Origin: DATARH01 sp963778385
GTDB taxonomy: Bacteria; Pseudomonadota; Alphaproteobacteria; ATCC43930; CGMCC-115725
Assembly: GCA_963778385.1 (NCBI GenBank)
Contig: CAVZUA010000040.1
Coordinates: forward strand, 78,907-142,906
Direction of reading: 5' to 3'
DNA: 64,000 bases
Shown here in pieces: positions 37,095-47,523 of the stretch. Under the pieces are notes generated by a model. It searched no databases. It saw only the letters and a list, made by a program, of their open reading frames with translations, and was not told where the DNA came from. Made by a program: the position numbers and the translations under genes. Positions within the stretch are counted from its first letter, which is position 1, and every line of letters begins with the position of its first letter.

Positions 37095-38624
37095 TCATCC
37101 GATCGAGGTCTCCTCGAGGGTAGTGCCGGAATAGAAGGTCAACGCGCCCGGCAGGTTGTGGAACCCGCTGACGTCCTTCGCCATGCCGTAGCCCTGCGAC
37201 CGCCAGCAGAGCGACATGATCGGGGCCTCCTCGAGCGCGACGCTCTGCACCTGGTCGTAGATCGCGCGGCGTTTCACGGGATCGAACTCGCCGCGGCCGG
37301 CGGCCAGGAGCTCGTGCAGTTTCGGCGTCGGCAACGCGAAGCTGCGGGCGTAGGAAGCAGCGAGCTCGCCGTCGATCACTTGCGCCAGCGAGTCCGGGTC
37401 GTTGCTGTCGCCGCTGGTTCCTTGGATCGCGAGCTCGTACTGTCCTTTGTTGCCGAGCGAGACGCGGGTCGGCCAGTCCGGAAGATTCAGCTGTACCTGG
37501 ATGCCGATTTCGGCGAGGTGCTGCTGGCAGACCTCCGCCGTCGTCTTGTGCATGCTGTACTGAGCGGTCGCCAGCATCGTGCAGGTCAAGCCGCCGGCGT
37601 GGCCCGCTTCCTTGAGCAGCGCCCTCGCCTTGTCCGGGTCGTAGTTCCAGCCCTTCGCCTTTTCAGCATCGTAGAACTCGCTGCTGGGCGATATCGGCAG
37701 CCCTTCCAGGTTCTTGCCGCGTCCGAAAAAGGCCGTCTTCACAATCTCTTCCCGGCGGATCGCGTGACCGACCGCCCGGCGCACGCGCGGATCGCCGAAC
37801 GGCCCCGCCTTGCCGTTGAACTCGATGAACATGAACGGGCCATCGGTGGTGTCGAGCTTGAGCCGCGGATCGGCGCCGATCGCCTGCATCGACTGCCACG
37901 GCACGTACTCGATCAAATCGACGTCGCCCGCCTGCAGCGCCGCGGCGCGCAGGTTCTCGTCGGCGTAAACGATGACCTTGAGGTTCTTCGCCTTGGGCAG
38001 GCCGGGCTTATAGAACTTGTCGAAGGCGACGAGGTCGAGCGACACGCCGCGTTCCTGGCCCTTCAGCACAAACGGACCCGCGCCCACCGGCGTGCCGCCG
38101 TCATCGGTCGTGCCCTTGGCGATGATTGGCATGTGGAAGCTGGCGAGCCACAGCGGCAGCGTCGCGGTCGGCTGTTTCATGACGATGCGCACGGTACGCG
38201 GATCGGGCGTCTCGATCTGCTGCACCCCTTGGAACTCGGCCTTCAGATAGGCGGTCGATTTTTCGCCGGCGACCTGCTCGATCGTCCATTTGACGTCGTC
38301 CGCCGTCACGGCTTTGCCGTTCTGGAATACCGCGTCGCGCAGGTGGAAAATCCAGCCGGTGTCGCCGTCGCGCTGCCATGTCTCCGCCAATTCGCCGCGC
38401 AGCTTGCCATCCTTGTCGTAAGACAGAAGGCCGCGAAAGATCAGCAGTTTGATGGTTGCCGCCGCGGTCCCCGAATTGGCCCAAGGCTGCAGCGTCGGCG
38501 GATAGCTCGATAGTCCGAAGGTCAGCGTGCCGGCCGCGCGCTCGGCGCGCGCCGCGCGATGGAGAAACGGCAGGGCGGCGGTAGCCGCCAGCAGCGAGCG
38601 GCGGGACAACAGAAGGTGCGTCAT
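37095..38624 (-). CDS. Extracellular solute-binding protein of the DppA/OppA family
   Basis: 509 residues, first gene of the ABC importer operon. The N-terminus (LSRRSLLAATAALPFLHRAARA) is a twin-arginine-type signal. Family 5 hallmarks are YPPTLQPWANSGTAAATIKLLIFRGL, LAETWQRDGDTGWIFHLRDAVFQNG and YDPDKARALLKEAGHAGG. Ligands of this family include peptides, nickel and opines; none can be chosen here. ATG 38624 is used because it places the signal peptide at the start. Confidence 0.92.
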   Translation of the reverse strand: MTHLLLSRRSLLAATAALPFLHRAARAERAAGTLTFGLSSYPPTLQPWANSGTAAATIKLLIFRGLLSYDKDGKLRGELAETWQRDGDTGWIFHLRDAVFQNGKAVTADDVKWTIEQVAGEKSTAYLKAEFQGVQQIETPDPRTVRIVMKQPTATLPLWLASFHMPIIAKGTTDDGGTPVGAGPFVLKGQERGVSLDLVAFDKFYKPGLPKAKNLKVIVYADENLRAAALQAGDVDLIEYVPWQSMQAIGADPRLKLDTTDGPFMFIEFNGKAGPFGDPRVRRAVGHAIRREEIVKTAFFGRGKNLEGLPISPSSEFYDAEKAKGWNYDPDKARALLKEAGHAGGLTCTMLATAQYSMHKTTAEVCQQHLAEIGIQVQLNLPDWPTRVSLGNKGQYELAIQGTSGDSNDPDSLAQVIDGELAASYARSFALPTPKLHELLAAGRGEFDPVKRRAIYDQVQSVALEEAPIMSLCWRSQGYGMAKDVSGFHNLPGALTFYSGTTLEETSIG

Positions 38625-39070
38625 GCGAACGGGCTCCGGCTTGTGTTCACGGCGCTTGTCCGGTTCCAAAACGTCGAAGGTGTCCCGATCCCGGCGACTC
38701 ATAATTCTGTCCCGCATAGCGCATGTCGACAGTGAAGGCGACGCGGCGCGCGCTCATCTCGATCCTCTCATCGGCGAACCATGCCTCGCAGCGCGCACAC
38801 AACCCGGTAACGTTCCCCTCCAGGCCCAACAGGCATGTCGCGGCAAAATCGGCGCGCAAATCCGCAGGCAGCAACCCCATTGCACAAAGTCCATTGCACA
38901 AAGAATGCCGGGATTGCGCGGCACGAGGACGCGCTTGATGTCCAGCCGCGCCCGCCCACGGAACCGGGCGAGACTGCATCGATAGCAGTCTTTCGCATAG
39001 GGGAAGGCGTCGGCCTAGGCGCGGACGGTGGGAGCAGACAAGATCGGCGTCACGAGGAGCACGCCCAGGA
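38625..39070. other. Divergent intergenic region with a short direct repeat
   Basis: 446 bases between the ABC operon and the old-yellow-enzyme gene, with no supported coding frame. It should contain both promoters. A 13-base direct repeat, ccattgcacaaag, occurs at 38877-38889 and 38891-38903 with a single base between copies; such spacing could be an operator or a slip duplication. Confidence 0.45.
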
Positions 39071-41004
39071 ATGTCCGACTTCCACGCCTTATTCACCCCG
39101 TTCAAGTTGGCCGGCAAGACGCTGCGCAACCGCGTCGTGCACGCATCCATGAGCCTGCAGGCCACCCCTGCCGGCCGCGTCACCGACCGCATGATCCAGT
39201 ACCACGCGAACCGATGCGGCATCAGGCCGGCATTCCCCGCGTCCAAGTCTGGCGGCAGGACGATGCCGACGGACTCAGACGCTTTGCCGACGCTGTGGAA
39301 TCGCAGGACTGCCGGTTGCTCGGGCAAATCCAGGACGCCGGACGCGGGCGTCATTTCCCGGGACGCAACCCTGAGGCGATCGGCGCCTCCGCCCTGCCTG
39401 ACGATTTGTCCTGGACGGTGCCGCGCGCACTGACGGCGGCGGAGATTCGCGGGCTGGTGGCGGAAATCGCCGAATCCGCGGCTCACCTGAAAGCTTGCGG
39501 ATTTTCCGGTGTCGAGATCTCCGGCGCGCACGGACATCTGTTCCATCAATTCCTCTCACCGTGGTCAAACCGCAGGGACGACGAATACGGCGGCTCTTGG
39601 GAAGGCCGGGTGCGTTTCGTCGCCGAAATCGTTGCCGCGCTGCGGGATGCCTGCGGCGGCGACTTCATCGTCGGACTGAAGCTACCGGTGGATGACGGGT
39701 TGGAAGGGGGTGTCGGCCCGGCCGAGGCCTCGACCATCGCCGATCTGCTGACCCGGCCGGGCAACGCGGATTACGTCTGCTTCGCCGGCGGCGCGCACGC
39801 CCGCACGCTCGAGATGCACACGCCCGACCGTCACGGGCCGCCGATGCCCTACATGCCGGCAATCCGCGAACTGCGGCACTCGCTGAACGGCGTGCCGCTT
39901 ATGGCGCTGGGCCGTATCACCGACCCGGCCGAGGCCGACGGTATCCTGGCGCGTGGCGAAGCATCGCTGGTGGCATTGGGCCGGCCGCTGGTGGCCGATC
40001 CGGCCTGGCCGCGCAAGGCAGCAGCGGGGCGGACATGGGACATCCGCTACTGCTTGTCCTGCAACACCTGCTGGGCAGCGATCATCATGATGCATGCGCC
40101 CATCGCCTGCGTGAACAATCCTCGCGTCAGCCGGCCGGACGAAGTCGATTTTGTTCCTGTTCCAGCCGGTGCGCGGAAACGGGTGGTTGTCGTTGGCGCC
40201 GGTATCGCCGGCATGGAGGCGGCCTGGGTTGCCGCCGCCCGCGGGCACAGCGTGACCGTGCTCGGCGCATCCGACTGGATCGGCGGCAAGGCGCACCTGC
40301 GAGAACGACTGCCGGGTGGCGAAACCATTTCCTCGATCTACGATTATCAGACCGTCGCGGCCCGGCGTGCGGGCGCGCAACTCGTGCTGGGCCGTCCGGC
40401 AACAGCGGCTGACATCATCGCTTTGCGACCCGACACGGTGATCCTGGCGACAGGTTCGTCGATGATCCCGCCGGACTGGCTGCCGGCCGACGTGTGCGCG
40501 GAGGGCTGGGTCCCCGATCTCCGATCCGCCATGGTGGAGGTCCTCCGGCACGAAGCGCGCCAGCCCGGCACGGCGGTGCTGTTTGACGCCGATCATACCG
40601 AAGGCACCTACGCCGCCGCCGAGGCCCTTCGCGCGCGTTTTGACCACGTGGTGATCGTGACCCCACGCGATACGATTGCGACCGATGTGGCCATGACGAC
40701 GCGGCAGGGCATCCTCCGGCGAATGGCCGAGCAACGGATTGAAGTTATGACGTTGTGCGAACCCCAATGGAGCGACGCTTGCGCCGAGGGGCACCTGGAT
40801 ATCGTGAATGTCTACAACGGCGACATGCGGACGATCGAGGACGTTGCCTTGCTGACCTACTCGACACCCCGGGTGCCGAATGACGCTTTGGCGGGCGCGT
40901 TACGGGCCACCGGGATTGATGTCGTTCCCGTCGGTGACGCCCGAGCACCGCAGGAGATGCTGTTCGCGACCGCCAGCGGGCATGCAGCCGGCGATACAGT
41001 GTAG
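39071..41004 (+). pseudogene. Old yellow enzyme / 2,4-dienoyl-CoA reductase family, N-terminus broken
   Basis: The real start, ATG 39071, gives MSDFHALFTPFKLAGKTLRN to MIQYHANR, the normal beginning of an FMN-binding TIM barrel. At about 39214 the frame changes: the next conserved segment, MRHQAGIPRVQVWRQDD, is in another frame that then runs to 41004. A stretch corresponding to roughly 14 residues (the GGAA-IVTEP region) is missing, so a small deletion not divisible by three occurred. The rest is intact: GFSGVEISGAHGHLFHQFLSP, Fe-S cysteines in YCLSCNTCWAA, and an FAD domain (VVVVGAGIAGMEAAWVAAARG). Likely inactive. Confidence 0.82.
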
Positions 41005-41148
41005 TGGGGCATGAGGACCGGTTCACGCCGCCATGCCTACGGCCGCTGCCGGTTTGGTCAGGGGACCTTCGCCCGGATAGGCAGCAACGATATTGCAGCC
41101 TCGGTAGCGTCAACCTTGTCCGCAACTACGCGACCCGACCATTATGGA

Positions 41149-44100
41149 TCATGCTGCTGACGCGCTGACGGGTCTTGTGATCGGTGTCTCGTCCGGTTCG
41201 GAGATGCCGAACCAGATGATGTAAAGCGCCGGCAGGAAGAGCAGCGTCAACAGCGTCGCGCCGGCGAGCCCGCCAATGACGGCGAACGCCATCGGTCCCC
41301 AAAATACATCGCGCGCGATCGGCAGCATGCCGAGGATCGCCGCGGCTGCGGTCAGCACAATCGGGCGGAGCCGATGCACGGTCGCGTTGACGACGGCATC
41401 CCAGCCGTTCTCACCGGCCGTGACATTCTGGGCGATCTGATCGACGAGGATCACCGAGTTGCGGATGATCATCCCAGCGAGTGCGACGACCCCGAGAATG
41501 GCGATAAAGCCCATCGGCGTTCGTGTCGGCAGCATGATCGCGACGACCCCGATCAGCCCGAGCGGCGCCGTGCTGAGCACCAGGAAAAGGCGTCGGAAGT
41601 CCTGCAGCTGCACCATCAGCACGGTCAGCATGACGATCAGCATCGCCGGGACGGCATCGATCACGGATCGTGACGAGAGTTCGCTCGCCTCTTTCACACC
41701 GCCGGTGACGACTTTGTAGCCGGGCGGCAATCGCGCCGCGAATTGCGCGATGCGATCGGCGATCCGGCCGTTGACGGTCTCGGGCTGAACGCCCTTTGCG
41801 ACATCGGACTGCACGGTGATCGTCGGCAGACGGTCGCGCCGATGCAGCACCGGCTGTTCGAGCCCGTATTGCACCGTGGCGATGTCGCTGAGCGGCACGC
41901 TCTTTCCGCCTCGCAGCGGCAGCATGAGGTTGCGCAAGGCTTGCGCCGAGGCGCGCTCGCCTTCGACCGCCCGCCCGAGCACGTCGATCAGATAAGTGTC
42001 GTCGCGAATCTGCGTGATCACCAGGCCGGTGGTGATCGTGTTCAGGATTTGCGCCAGATCGGACGAGCTGAGGCCGAGTTGGCGCGCCTTCGATTGATCG
42101 ACCTGGATGCGCATCGAGCGCACCGGTTCGATCCAGTTGAAATTCGGCTGACGCGTATCCGGATCCGCGGCGAGGATATCGGCGACCTGGAACGCATATT
42201 TGCGCAGCGTCTGTACATCGGGACCGCTGACCCGGTATTGCAGCGGCCATCCCACCGGGGGCCCGAGCTCTAGCGGATAGACGTGAGCGAGCACTTCGGG
42301 GAATTGCTCCCGCAGCACCTCTTCGAGATGCGCGTGAACCTTGTCGCGGGCTTCCTCGTCCTTGGCGACCACGACCGCCTGGGCAAAGAAATCGTTGGGA
42401 CTTTGCGCGTCGAGGGTCAGGTAGAAGCGCGGTGCGCCGCCGCCGACATACATGGTGTAGCGTTCGATTTCCGTATCGCCCTCCAGGATCTTTTCGAGGC
42501 GCTCGGCGGCCGCCTGTGTCTGGTAGATCGAGGCGCTTTGCGCCAGCCGCATATCGACCATCAGCTCGGGCCGATCGGAGCTGGGAAAGAATTGCTGCGG
42601 GATCAGCAACGCCCCGTAGACCGAGAGCGCAAAAAGGCCGAGCGTGACGGCGACAACGAGATATTTGGCGCGCAGGCAGAACAGCAGGGTCCGGCGAAAC
42701 AGCCGGCTGAAGCGGCCGGGTTTTTCTTCCTCCTTGCGCGGCAGCGTCGCCGGCAGCAGCGTCACGCCGAGCAGCGGCGCGAACAGCACGGCGACGACCC
42801 ATGAGGTGATCAGCGCCATGCTGATCACCGCGAACAGCGAAAACGTGTAGGTGCCGGCGCTGCTGCGCGCGAACGCGACGGGGATGAACCCGGCGATGGT
42901 GACCAGGGTGCCGGTCAGCATCGGGATCGACGTCGTGACATAGGCATGCGTCGCCGCCTCGCGCCGGTCGAAGCCGAGCTCCAGCCGGCTCACCATCATT
43001 TCGATCGTGATCATCGCGTCGTCGACCAGGAGTCCCAGCGAGATGACCAGCGCGCCCAGCGAGACGCGCTGTAGCGCGATGCCGCTAAATTCCATACCGG
43101 TGAAGACAATCGCCAGAACCAGCGGGATCGACAGTGCGACGACCGTGCCGGCGCGGGCGCCGAGGCTCAAAAAGCTGACCGCCAGCACGATGGCGATCGC
43201 CGCCCAAAGCGCCTCGAGAAAACCGCTGACCGCCTGTTTGACGACGACTGGCTGATCGGCGACCAGGTTCGGCTCGATGCCGATCGGGAGGTTCGCGGTG
43301 ATCTCCGCCATGCGGGCGCGAATGTCGTCGCCGAACTGCAGGATGTCGGCGCCGGGAACCATCGAGATCGCCAAGCCCAATGCCGGCTGCCCCTTGTAGC
43401 GGAACATCGGCTGGGGCGGTTCGGCATAGCCGCGGCGGATCTTGGCGACGTCTGTGAGGCGGTAGAAGCGGCCATTGGCATAGAAATTGACGCCGTAAAG
43501 GCTCTGCGCCGAGGTGAACTCGCCGCTGATCCGCAGGATGATGCGGTCGTTTTGCGTCGTCACGACGCCGGACGGCGTGACGGCATTCTGCGCCCGCAAG
43601 CTCTCGATCGCCTGATCGCGATCGATGCCGAGCCCGGACAACTGCTTCGTGTCGAACTCGATATAGACTTTTTCGTCCTGCCCGCCGAGCAGCGAAATCT
43701 TCGCGGTGTTCGGCACGCCGAGCAGCTGGGTGCGGATATCGGTGACGTAATCGCGCAGCTCGCGTTGCGTGAAGCCGTCGCTGGTGAAGGCGTAGATCGT
43801 GCCGAACGTGTCGCCGAACTCGTCGTCAAAGAACGGACCCTGCACACCCTGCGGCAGGGTCGCGCTGATATCGCCGATCTTCTTGCGCACGACATACCAG
43901 ACGTTGGGTATCTCCGACGCCGGGGTGCTTTCCTTCAGTGCCACCGTGATCGTCGAGTCGCCGGCCTTGGTCTCGCTTTTCACGTAATCGAGCGAGGGGA
44001 TTTCCTGCAGTTTTTTTTCGATACGGTCGGTGACCACATTCATCATCTCGTCCGTGGTCGCGCCGGGCCACTGGACGTTGATCAGCATCGCGTTGAAAAC

Positions 44101-44229
44101 AAAGGGCGGGTCTTCGTCGCGGCCGAGCTTGAGGTAGGAGTATACCCCGGCGACGAGGAAGACGATCATCAGGTAGGCGACAAACGAGCGGTGATCGAGC
44201 GCCCATTCGGACAGGTTGAATTTTTTCAT
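41149..44229 (-). CDS. RND efflux permease
   Basis: 1026-residue inner-membrane pump starting MKKFNLSEWALDHRSFVAYL. The TM4 proton relay aspartates are in LGLLVDDAMITIEMM. Blocks such as LGRDEDPPF, WPGATTDEMMNVVTDRIEKK and the C-terminal AGMIIRNSVILVDQI support the class. It belongs to a separate subgroup from the other RND permease in this window. Its ATG overlaps the stop of the adaptor gene by four bases (ATGA). No TolC-type gene is adjacent. The frame is open upstream to 44538 only as a shadow. Confidence 0.92.
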   Translation of the reverse strand: MKKFNLSEWALDHRSFVAYLMIVFLVAGVYSYLKLGRDEDPPFVFNAMLINVQWPGATTDEMMNVVTDRIEKKLQEIPSLDYVKSETKAGDSTITVALKESTPASEIPNVWYVVRKKIGDISATLPQGVQGPFFDDEFGDTFGTIYAFTSDGFTQRELRDYVTDIRTQLLGVPNTAKISLLGGQDEKVYIEFDTKQLSGLGIDRDQAIESLRAQNAVTPSGVVTTQNDRIILRISGEFTSAQSLYGVNFYANGRFYRLTDVAKIRRGYAEPPQPMFRYKGQPALGLAISMVPGADILQFGDDIRARMAEITANLPIGIEPNLVADQPVVVKQAVSGFLEALWAAIAIVLAVSFLSLGARAGTVVALSIPLVLAIVFTGMEFSGIALQRVSLGALVISLGLLVDDAMITIEMMVSRLELGFDRREAATHAYVTTSIPMLTGTLVTIAGFIPVAFARSSAGTYTFSLFAVISMALITSWVVAVLFAPLLGVTLLPATLPRKEEEKPGRFSRLFRRTLLFCLRAKYLVVAVTLGLFALSVYGALLIPQQFFPSSDRPELMVDMRLAQSASIYQTQAAAERLEKILEGDTEIERYTMYVGGGAPRFYLTLDAQSPNDFFAQAVVVAKDEEARDKVHAHLEEVLREQFPEVLAHVYPLELGPPVGWPLQYRVSGPDVQTLRKYAFQVADILAADPDTRQPNFNWIEPVRSMRIQVDQSKARQLGLSSSDLAQILNTITTGLVITQIRDDTYLIDVLGRAVEGERASAQALRNLMLPLRGGKSVPLSDIATVQYGLEQPVLHRRDRLPTITVQSDVAKGVQPETVNGRIADRIAQFAARLPPGYKVVTGGVKEASELSSRSVIDAVPAMLIVMLTVLMVQLQDFRRLFLVLSTAPLGLIGVVAIMLPTRTPMGFIAILGVVALAGMIIRNSVILVDQIAQNVTAGENGWDAVVNATVHRLRPIVLTAAAAILGMLPIARDVFWGPMAFAVIGGLAGATLLTLLFLPALYIIWFGISEPDETPITRPVSASAA

Positions 44230-45313
44230 TTCGCAGCGTCGGCGAGCAGCCTCACCTTTTCGCCCGGCCGCAGCACATGCACCCCGGCGACAACGACCAC
44301 ATCGCCCTTGGCGAGGCCGGCGGAGACCAGGGTCTTGTCGGATTCGTACCGCGCAACGGTGACGGGCCTGAGCTGCACCGCACCGCTGCCCGCATCGAAC
44401 ACCCAGACCGCCGGCTTGCCGTCCTGTTCGTACATGGCGGTCGCCGGCAGTTCGATGACGTTCCGACCGACCCCCTCGACCCGTCCGGAAACCGTCATGC
44501 CGAGCACATTTCAGGGGGCGGACTGACGAGCCCGACACGCACTAGATAGGTGCGGGTGACGGGATCGGCCTGCGGCGACACATAACGCAGCTCGCCACGC
44601 GCATGAATGCGCGGGTCGCTGGCCAGCACGATCTCGATCTTGGCGTCGTCCGGGACCTGGCTGAACGCGGCGGCGGGGACGCCGAAGACCGCTTCCAGCG
44701 TGGTCGGATCGGCGAGCCGGACGACCTTCTGCCCGGCGGCGACGACCTGACCGGACGCGGCGAAGACTTCGGTGATGACGCCTGCCATATCGGCATGCAG
44801 TTCGGCATAGCCGAGATTTTGCTTGGCGAGATCGAGTTGAGAGCGCGCCGAATCGAGTTGCGCTCGCGCGGTTTGCAAATCGCGCAGCGCGATGTCGTAA
44901 AGCTGTCTGGTGGTAAAGCCGTCCTTCAGCAGAATGCTTTGCCGATTTTCCTGCCCCTGGGCGCGGACCACCTCGGCTTCGGCCGAGGCGACCGCCGCCT
45001 GTGCCGCCTGCACGCGGTTGCGCGCGGGCTGGTCGTCGAGACGGGCGATCACATCGCCTTTCTGAACCGTCGATCCGACATCGACCGGCCGCTCGATAAT
45101 CTTGCCGTCGATGCGAAAACCGAGGTCGGTCTCGGTGCGCGCCTGGATGTCGCCGGTCTGCGACAGAGTCTCGCTGATGTCGATCGGCGCGACCGTGACC
45201 GTGCGCACCGGGCGGATCGGCTTCGCCTCTTTCTTCGGCTGATCGCAGCCAGTCAACAGCACCAAGACCAACGGCAGGACAAAGACAAAGCCACCAAGCC
45301 GAGCTGTGCGCAT
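44226..45313 (-). pseudogene. RND periplasmic adaptor lipoprotein, split by a frameshift
   Basis: The first frame (from ATG 45313) has a lipoprotein signal (VLPLVLVLLTGC), SQTGDIQARTETDLGFRIDG, the helical hairpin, and runs to TYLVRVGLVSPPPEM, where it hits CSA and a stop. The continuation LGMTVSGRVEGVGRNVIELP to KVRLLADAAK lies in another frame, ending at 44226. One missing base near 44507-44510 explains this. With repair the protein is about 362 residues, the normal size. Since the downstream permease is coupled to the end of this frame, the break could also reduce pump expression; assembly error is equally likely. Confidence 0.8.
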
Positions 45314-45524
45314 AACATACCTACCACGCGCGAATTCGATCTTAAGATACTCGACCTGCAGGTGAAAGCTAGCCGAAAAGTTGTATAATAGCCGGGCCAC
45401 CGATCCCGTGACAAATACAGCCCTTTTCGTACGGAGGAATTCCCATTCCGTTTGTTACGATCCCATCACATCGATGCCGCACTCGATTAGGCAGAGTTGA
45501 ACGTTAGGTAAAGAAGGTCAAAAG

Positions 45525-46100
45525 ATGCTCAAAAAATATTGGAAATTTATACTTGCGTTCGCGATCTGCCTGATCCCTGTCCTTGACGTGTGGTTGTTGT
45601 ACCATCCCGATACGGAGCGCATGCTCGAAGACGCCGTTCCGGGCGGTCATATCGCGCCCAGCATCCTCGAAATTTTGCTCATTATGCTGGTTGTGCTCGG
45701 CGGGATCGCAGCGATGTTGGAACGCCGACGAACATTGAGCAATGTTCTGCTCAGCCTTTTTATGATCATCGCCGTACCGGTATGGGGGATTCTTGAATTC
45801 GCTATTTACTATCAAGACCGCGGGCTGATCGAAAGCGGCACAAACCGGCCAATTACCGAACCGCGCGATTTCGTCTATTTCTCGATAGTCACATTTACCA
45901 CCGTCGGTTACGGCGACATCATCCCTAAACCGGAAACCCGAATACTCGCCGCGACGGAAGCGCTGTTCGGTTACATGTTTATCGGTCTCTATGTCGGTAT
46001 CCTGACACAGGTCACTGGACATCTTGTTGCCGCTGCGACGTCCGGGACCCGACATGAACTCCAGAAACTTACGGCCTGGCGCGAAAAAAGCGATGAGTGA
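45525..46100 (+). CDS. Potassium channel family protein
   Basis: 191 residues with three or four membrane segments (FILAFAICLIPVLDVWLL, ILEILLIMLVVLGGIAAML, LLSLFMIIAVPVWGILEF) and a final helix FGYMFIGLYVGILTQV. The pore has the canonical filter TVGYGD (residues 126-131) in FSIVTFTTVGYGDIIP. No RCK domain follows. It is transcribed away from the RND adaptor gene. Confidence 0.85.
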   Translation: MLKKYWKFILAFAICLIPVLDVWLLYHPDTERMLEDAVPGGHIAPSILEILLIMLVVLGGIAAMLERRRTLSNVLLSLFMIIAVPVWGILEFAIYYQDRGLIESGTNRPITEPRDFVYFSIVTFTTVGYGDIIPKPETRILAATEALFGYMFIGLYVGILTQVTGHLVAAATSGTRHELQKLTAWREKSDE

Positions 46101-46314
46101 TGTAATGCCTGAGGCGACCGCCATGGGCCCTTCCCACCAACTGGTATGCATCCTCCCTGCCGAAAACCGGGATTTGCGGCAATGGGTCCCGCGATGGCCG
46201 CTCCGCGAAGCCCGCCAACGAGCTCGACCGGCTCAGGCTGTCGTCGGCTACCTGGTGGAGCGACGTTACGAGCCAGATGTGTTGCGCTCGCTTTGCTGAA
46301 TGGTCCGGGCGGTC

Positions 46315-46362
46315 TGGCCGGGGCGGGAGGATTCGAACCTCCGTATGCCGGAATCAAAATCC
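46315..46362 (-). repeat. Left att-like copy of tRNA-Gln 3' half
   Basis: Bases 46320-46362 are identical to 55411-55453 (43 bases). The match extends to 46315 with one mismatch at 46319, thereby including the CCA end. It covers the anticodon 3' side, the T arm and the acceptor strand but lacks the 5' half, so it is not a functional tRNA. A kinase pseudogene is truncated at its edge. Confidence 0.85.
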
Positions 46363-47127
46363 TGTAACCTCCGGCGTCGAGAGCCGCCAGATCTCGCGGG
46401 GTATCACTGTTTTTGGCCAAGTCGGAGACGAATAGCGGTTCTCGCCGGGCCAGCGCCGCCCCGACCGGCCAGAGGCAGTCCTCCGACAGAGGCAGCACTG
46501 GGGGAGCCGCCGGGTGGCCGGCATCGATGCCGGTCGAGCCGACGAGCGTCAGCACATCGGGGTCGCGCCCCACGGTGTAGATCATCGCAAACGGGAGGTC
46601 GTACGGGTTCGTCGCCAGCGCTTGTGCCGCCCGTTCGCAAGCTTGCCCGCGGTTTCGCGCTTCGGCCGTATAAGCCGCGAGTTCGCGCAGCAACGCCAGC
46701 TGGCGCTCGCCGATCACACGCTGCGTGTCGTCGGTATTAGCGCAGATGATGCCACCGACTGTGCCGGCCTCTGAAAAATCGGGCTGTAGAAGTAGGTGTA
46801 ATACGTCTCCTCGGGATACCCGTTACGCTCCATGATGAGGCGCTGTTCCTCGACATAGGTACCTTCCTTGCCGCCCAGCGCGCTGGCCAGCATCGGACCG
46901 ATTTCGTCCCAGATTTCGCGCCGCACGACCGAGGTCGGCTGCCCCAGAGCGGCCGGGTGCTTGCCGCCGATGATCGACTTGTGCGGATCGTTGTAAAATT
47001 AGATGAGCTCCGCGCCCCAGCCGAGCCAGAACGGCTGCCGCGACGTAAGGATTATACGAATGGCTGTCTTGAGGCTTTCCGGCCACAGTGCGGTCGGTCA
47101 GCCGGCGCCGAGCGAACTGGTCTTCAT
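46363..47127 (-). pseudogene. Remnant of a sensor histidine kinase N-terminus
   Basis: Only the sensor part survives and it is broken. Recognisable pieces in order are ESLKTAIRIILTSRQPFWLG, an in-frame TAA, FYNDPHKSIIGGKHPAALGQ, REIWDEIGPMLASALGGKEG, then after a frame change GERQLALLRELAAYTAEARN and DLPFAMIYTVGRDPDVLTLV. A TGA also interrupts the first part. The frame change falls in a run of five T where six are needed. The coding sequence ends at the left att repeat without ATPase or HisKA regions. The upstream part to 47506 shows nothing recognisable. Confidence 0.75.
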
Positions 47128-47506
47128 GCCCCTTTGCCGACTCTGGGTCTGGCTCTTTGTAGGGCGCCTCGGACAGATATATACCCGCCCCGGCCCCGGG
47201 CATGATCCTCCCCGGGCATGATCCTCGAGTTGTTGGATCACTGGCCCGTCGACCGGAACGCCAGTTCGCTGATCGGCGATCAGGAGACGATTTGGGTACC
47301 GCCGGCATCGCCGTGATCTGCGCCAGTTTGTTACCCGGTTGCTCGCGGCAGTGTACTTGGCTACGGATGAGATTGCCGGCCTGTTTCGCCGTTGAAGCCC
47401 GTAGATGTTCGCCCAGTTTTTCCCGGTGCCGACGGATTGAGGGTCCGGCGGACGGATTTTTCTTGGGTTCCAATCGTCGCATCAGTTTCGCCGAAATCGT
47501 GTCCTT
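47128..47506. other. Non-coding stretch next to the IS element
   Basis: About 380 bases between the kinase remnant and the insertion sequence. Frames are open by chance (high GC) but none carries a recognisable motif. A short repeat, gatcctccccgggcat / gatcctcg, is visible near 47203-47225. Confidence 0.4.
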
Positions 47507-47523
47507 CTAGGGTCTGTTGAGAT

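Noticed and set aside
36609..38513. 634-residue plus-strand frame opposite the ABC importer genes
   Set aside because: Antisense shadow without any family pattern.
46024..46299. 91-residue frame next to the left att copy
   Set aside because: Partly overlaps the K+ channel end in another frame and shows no recognised pattern.
46900..47127. TGA in the kinase remnant as a possible selenocysteine codon
   Set aside because: The gene also has a TAA and a frame change, so plain decay explains it.
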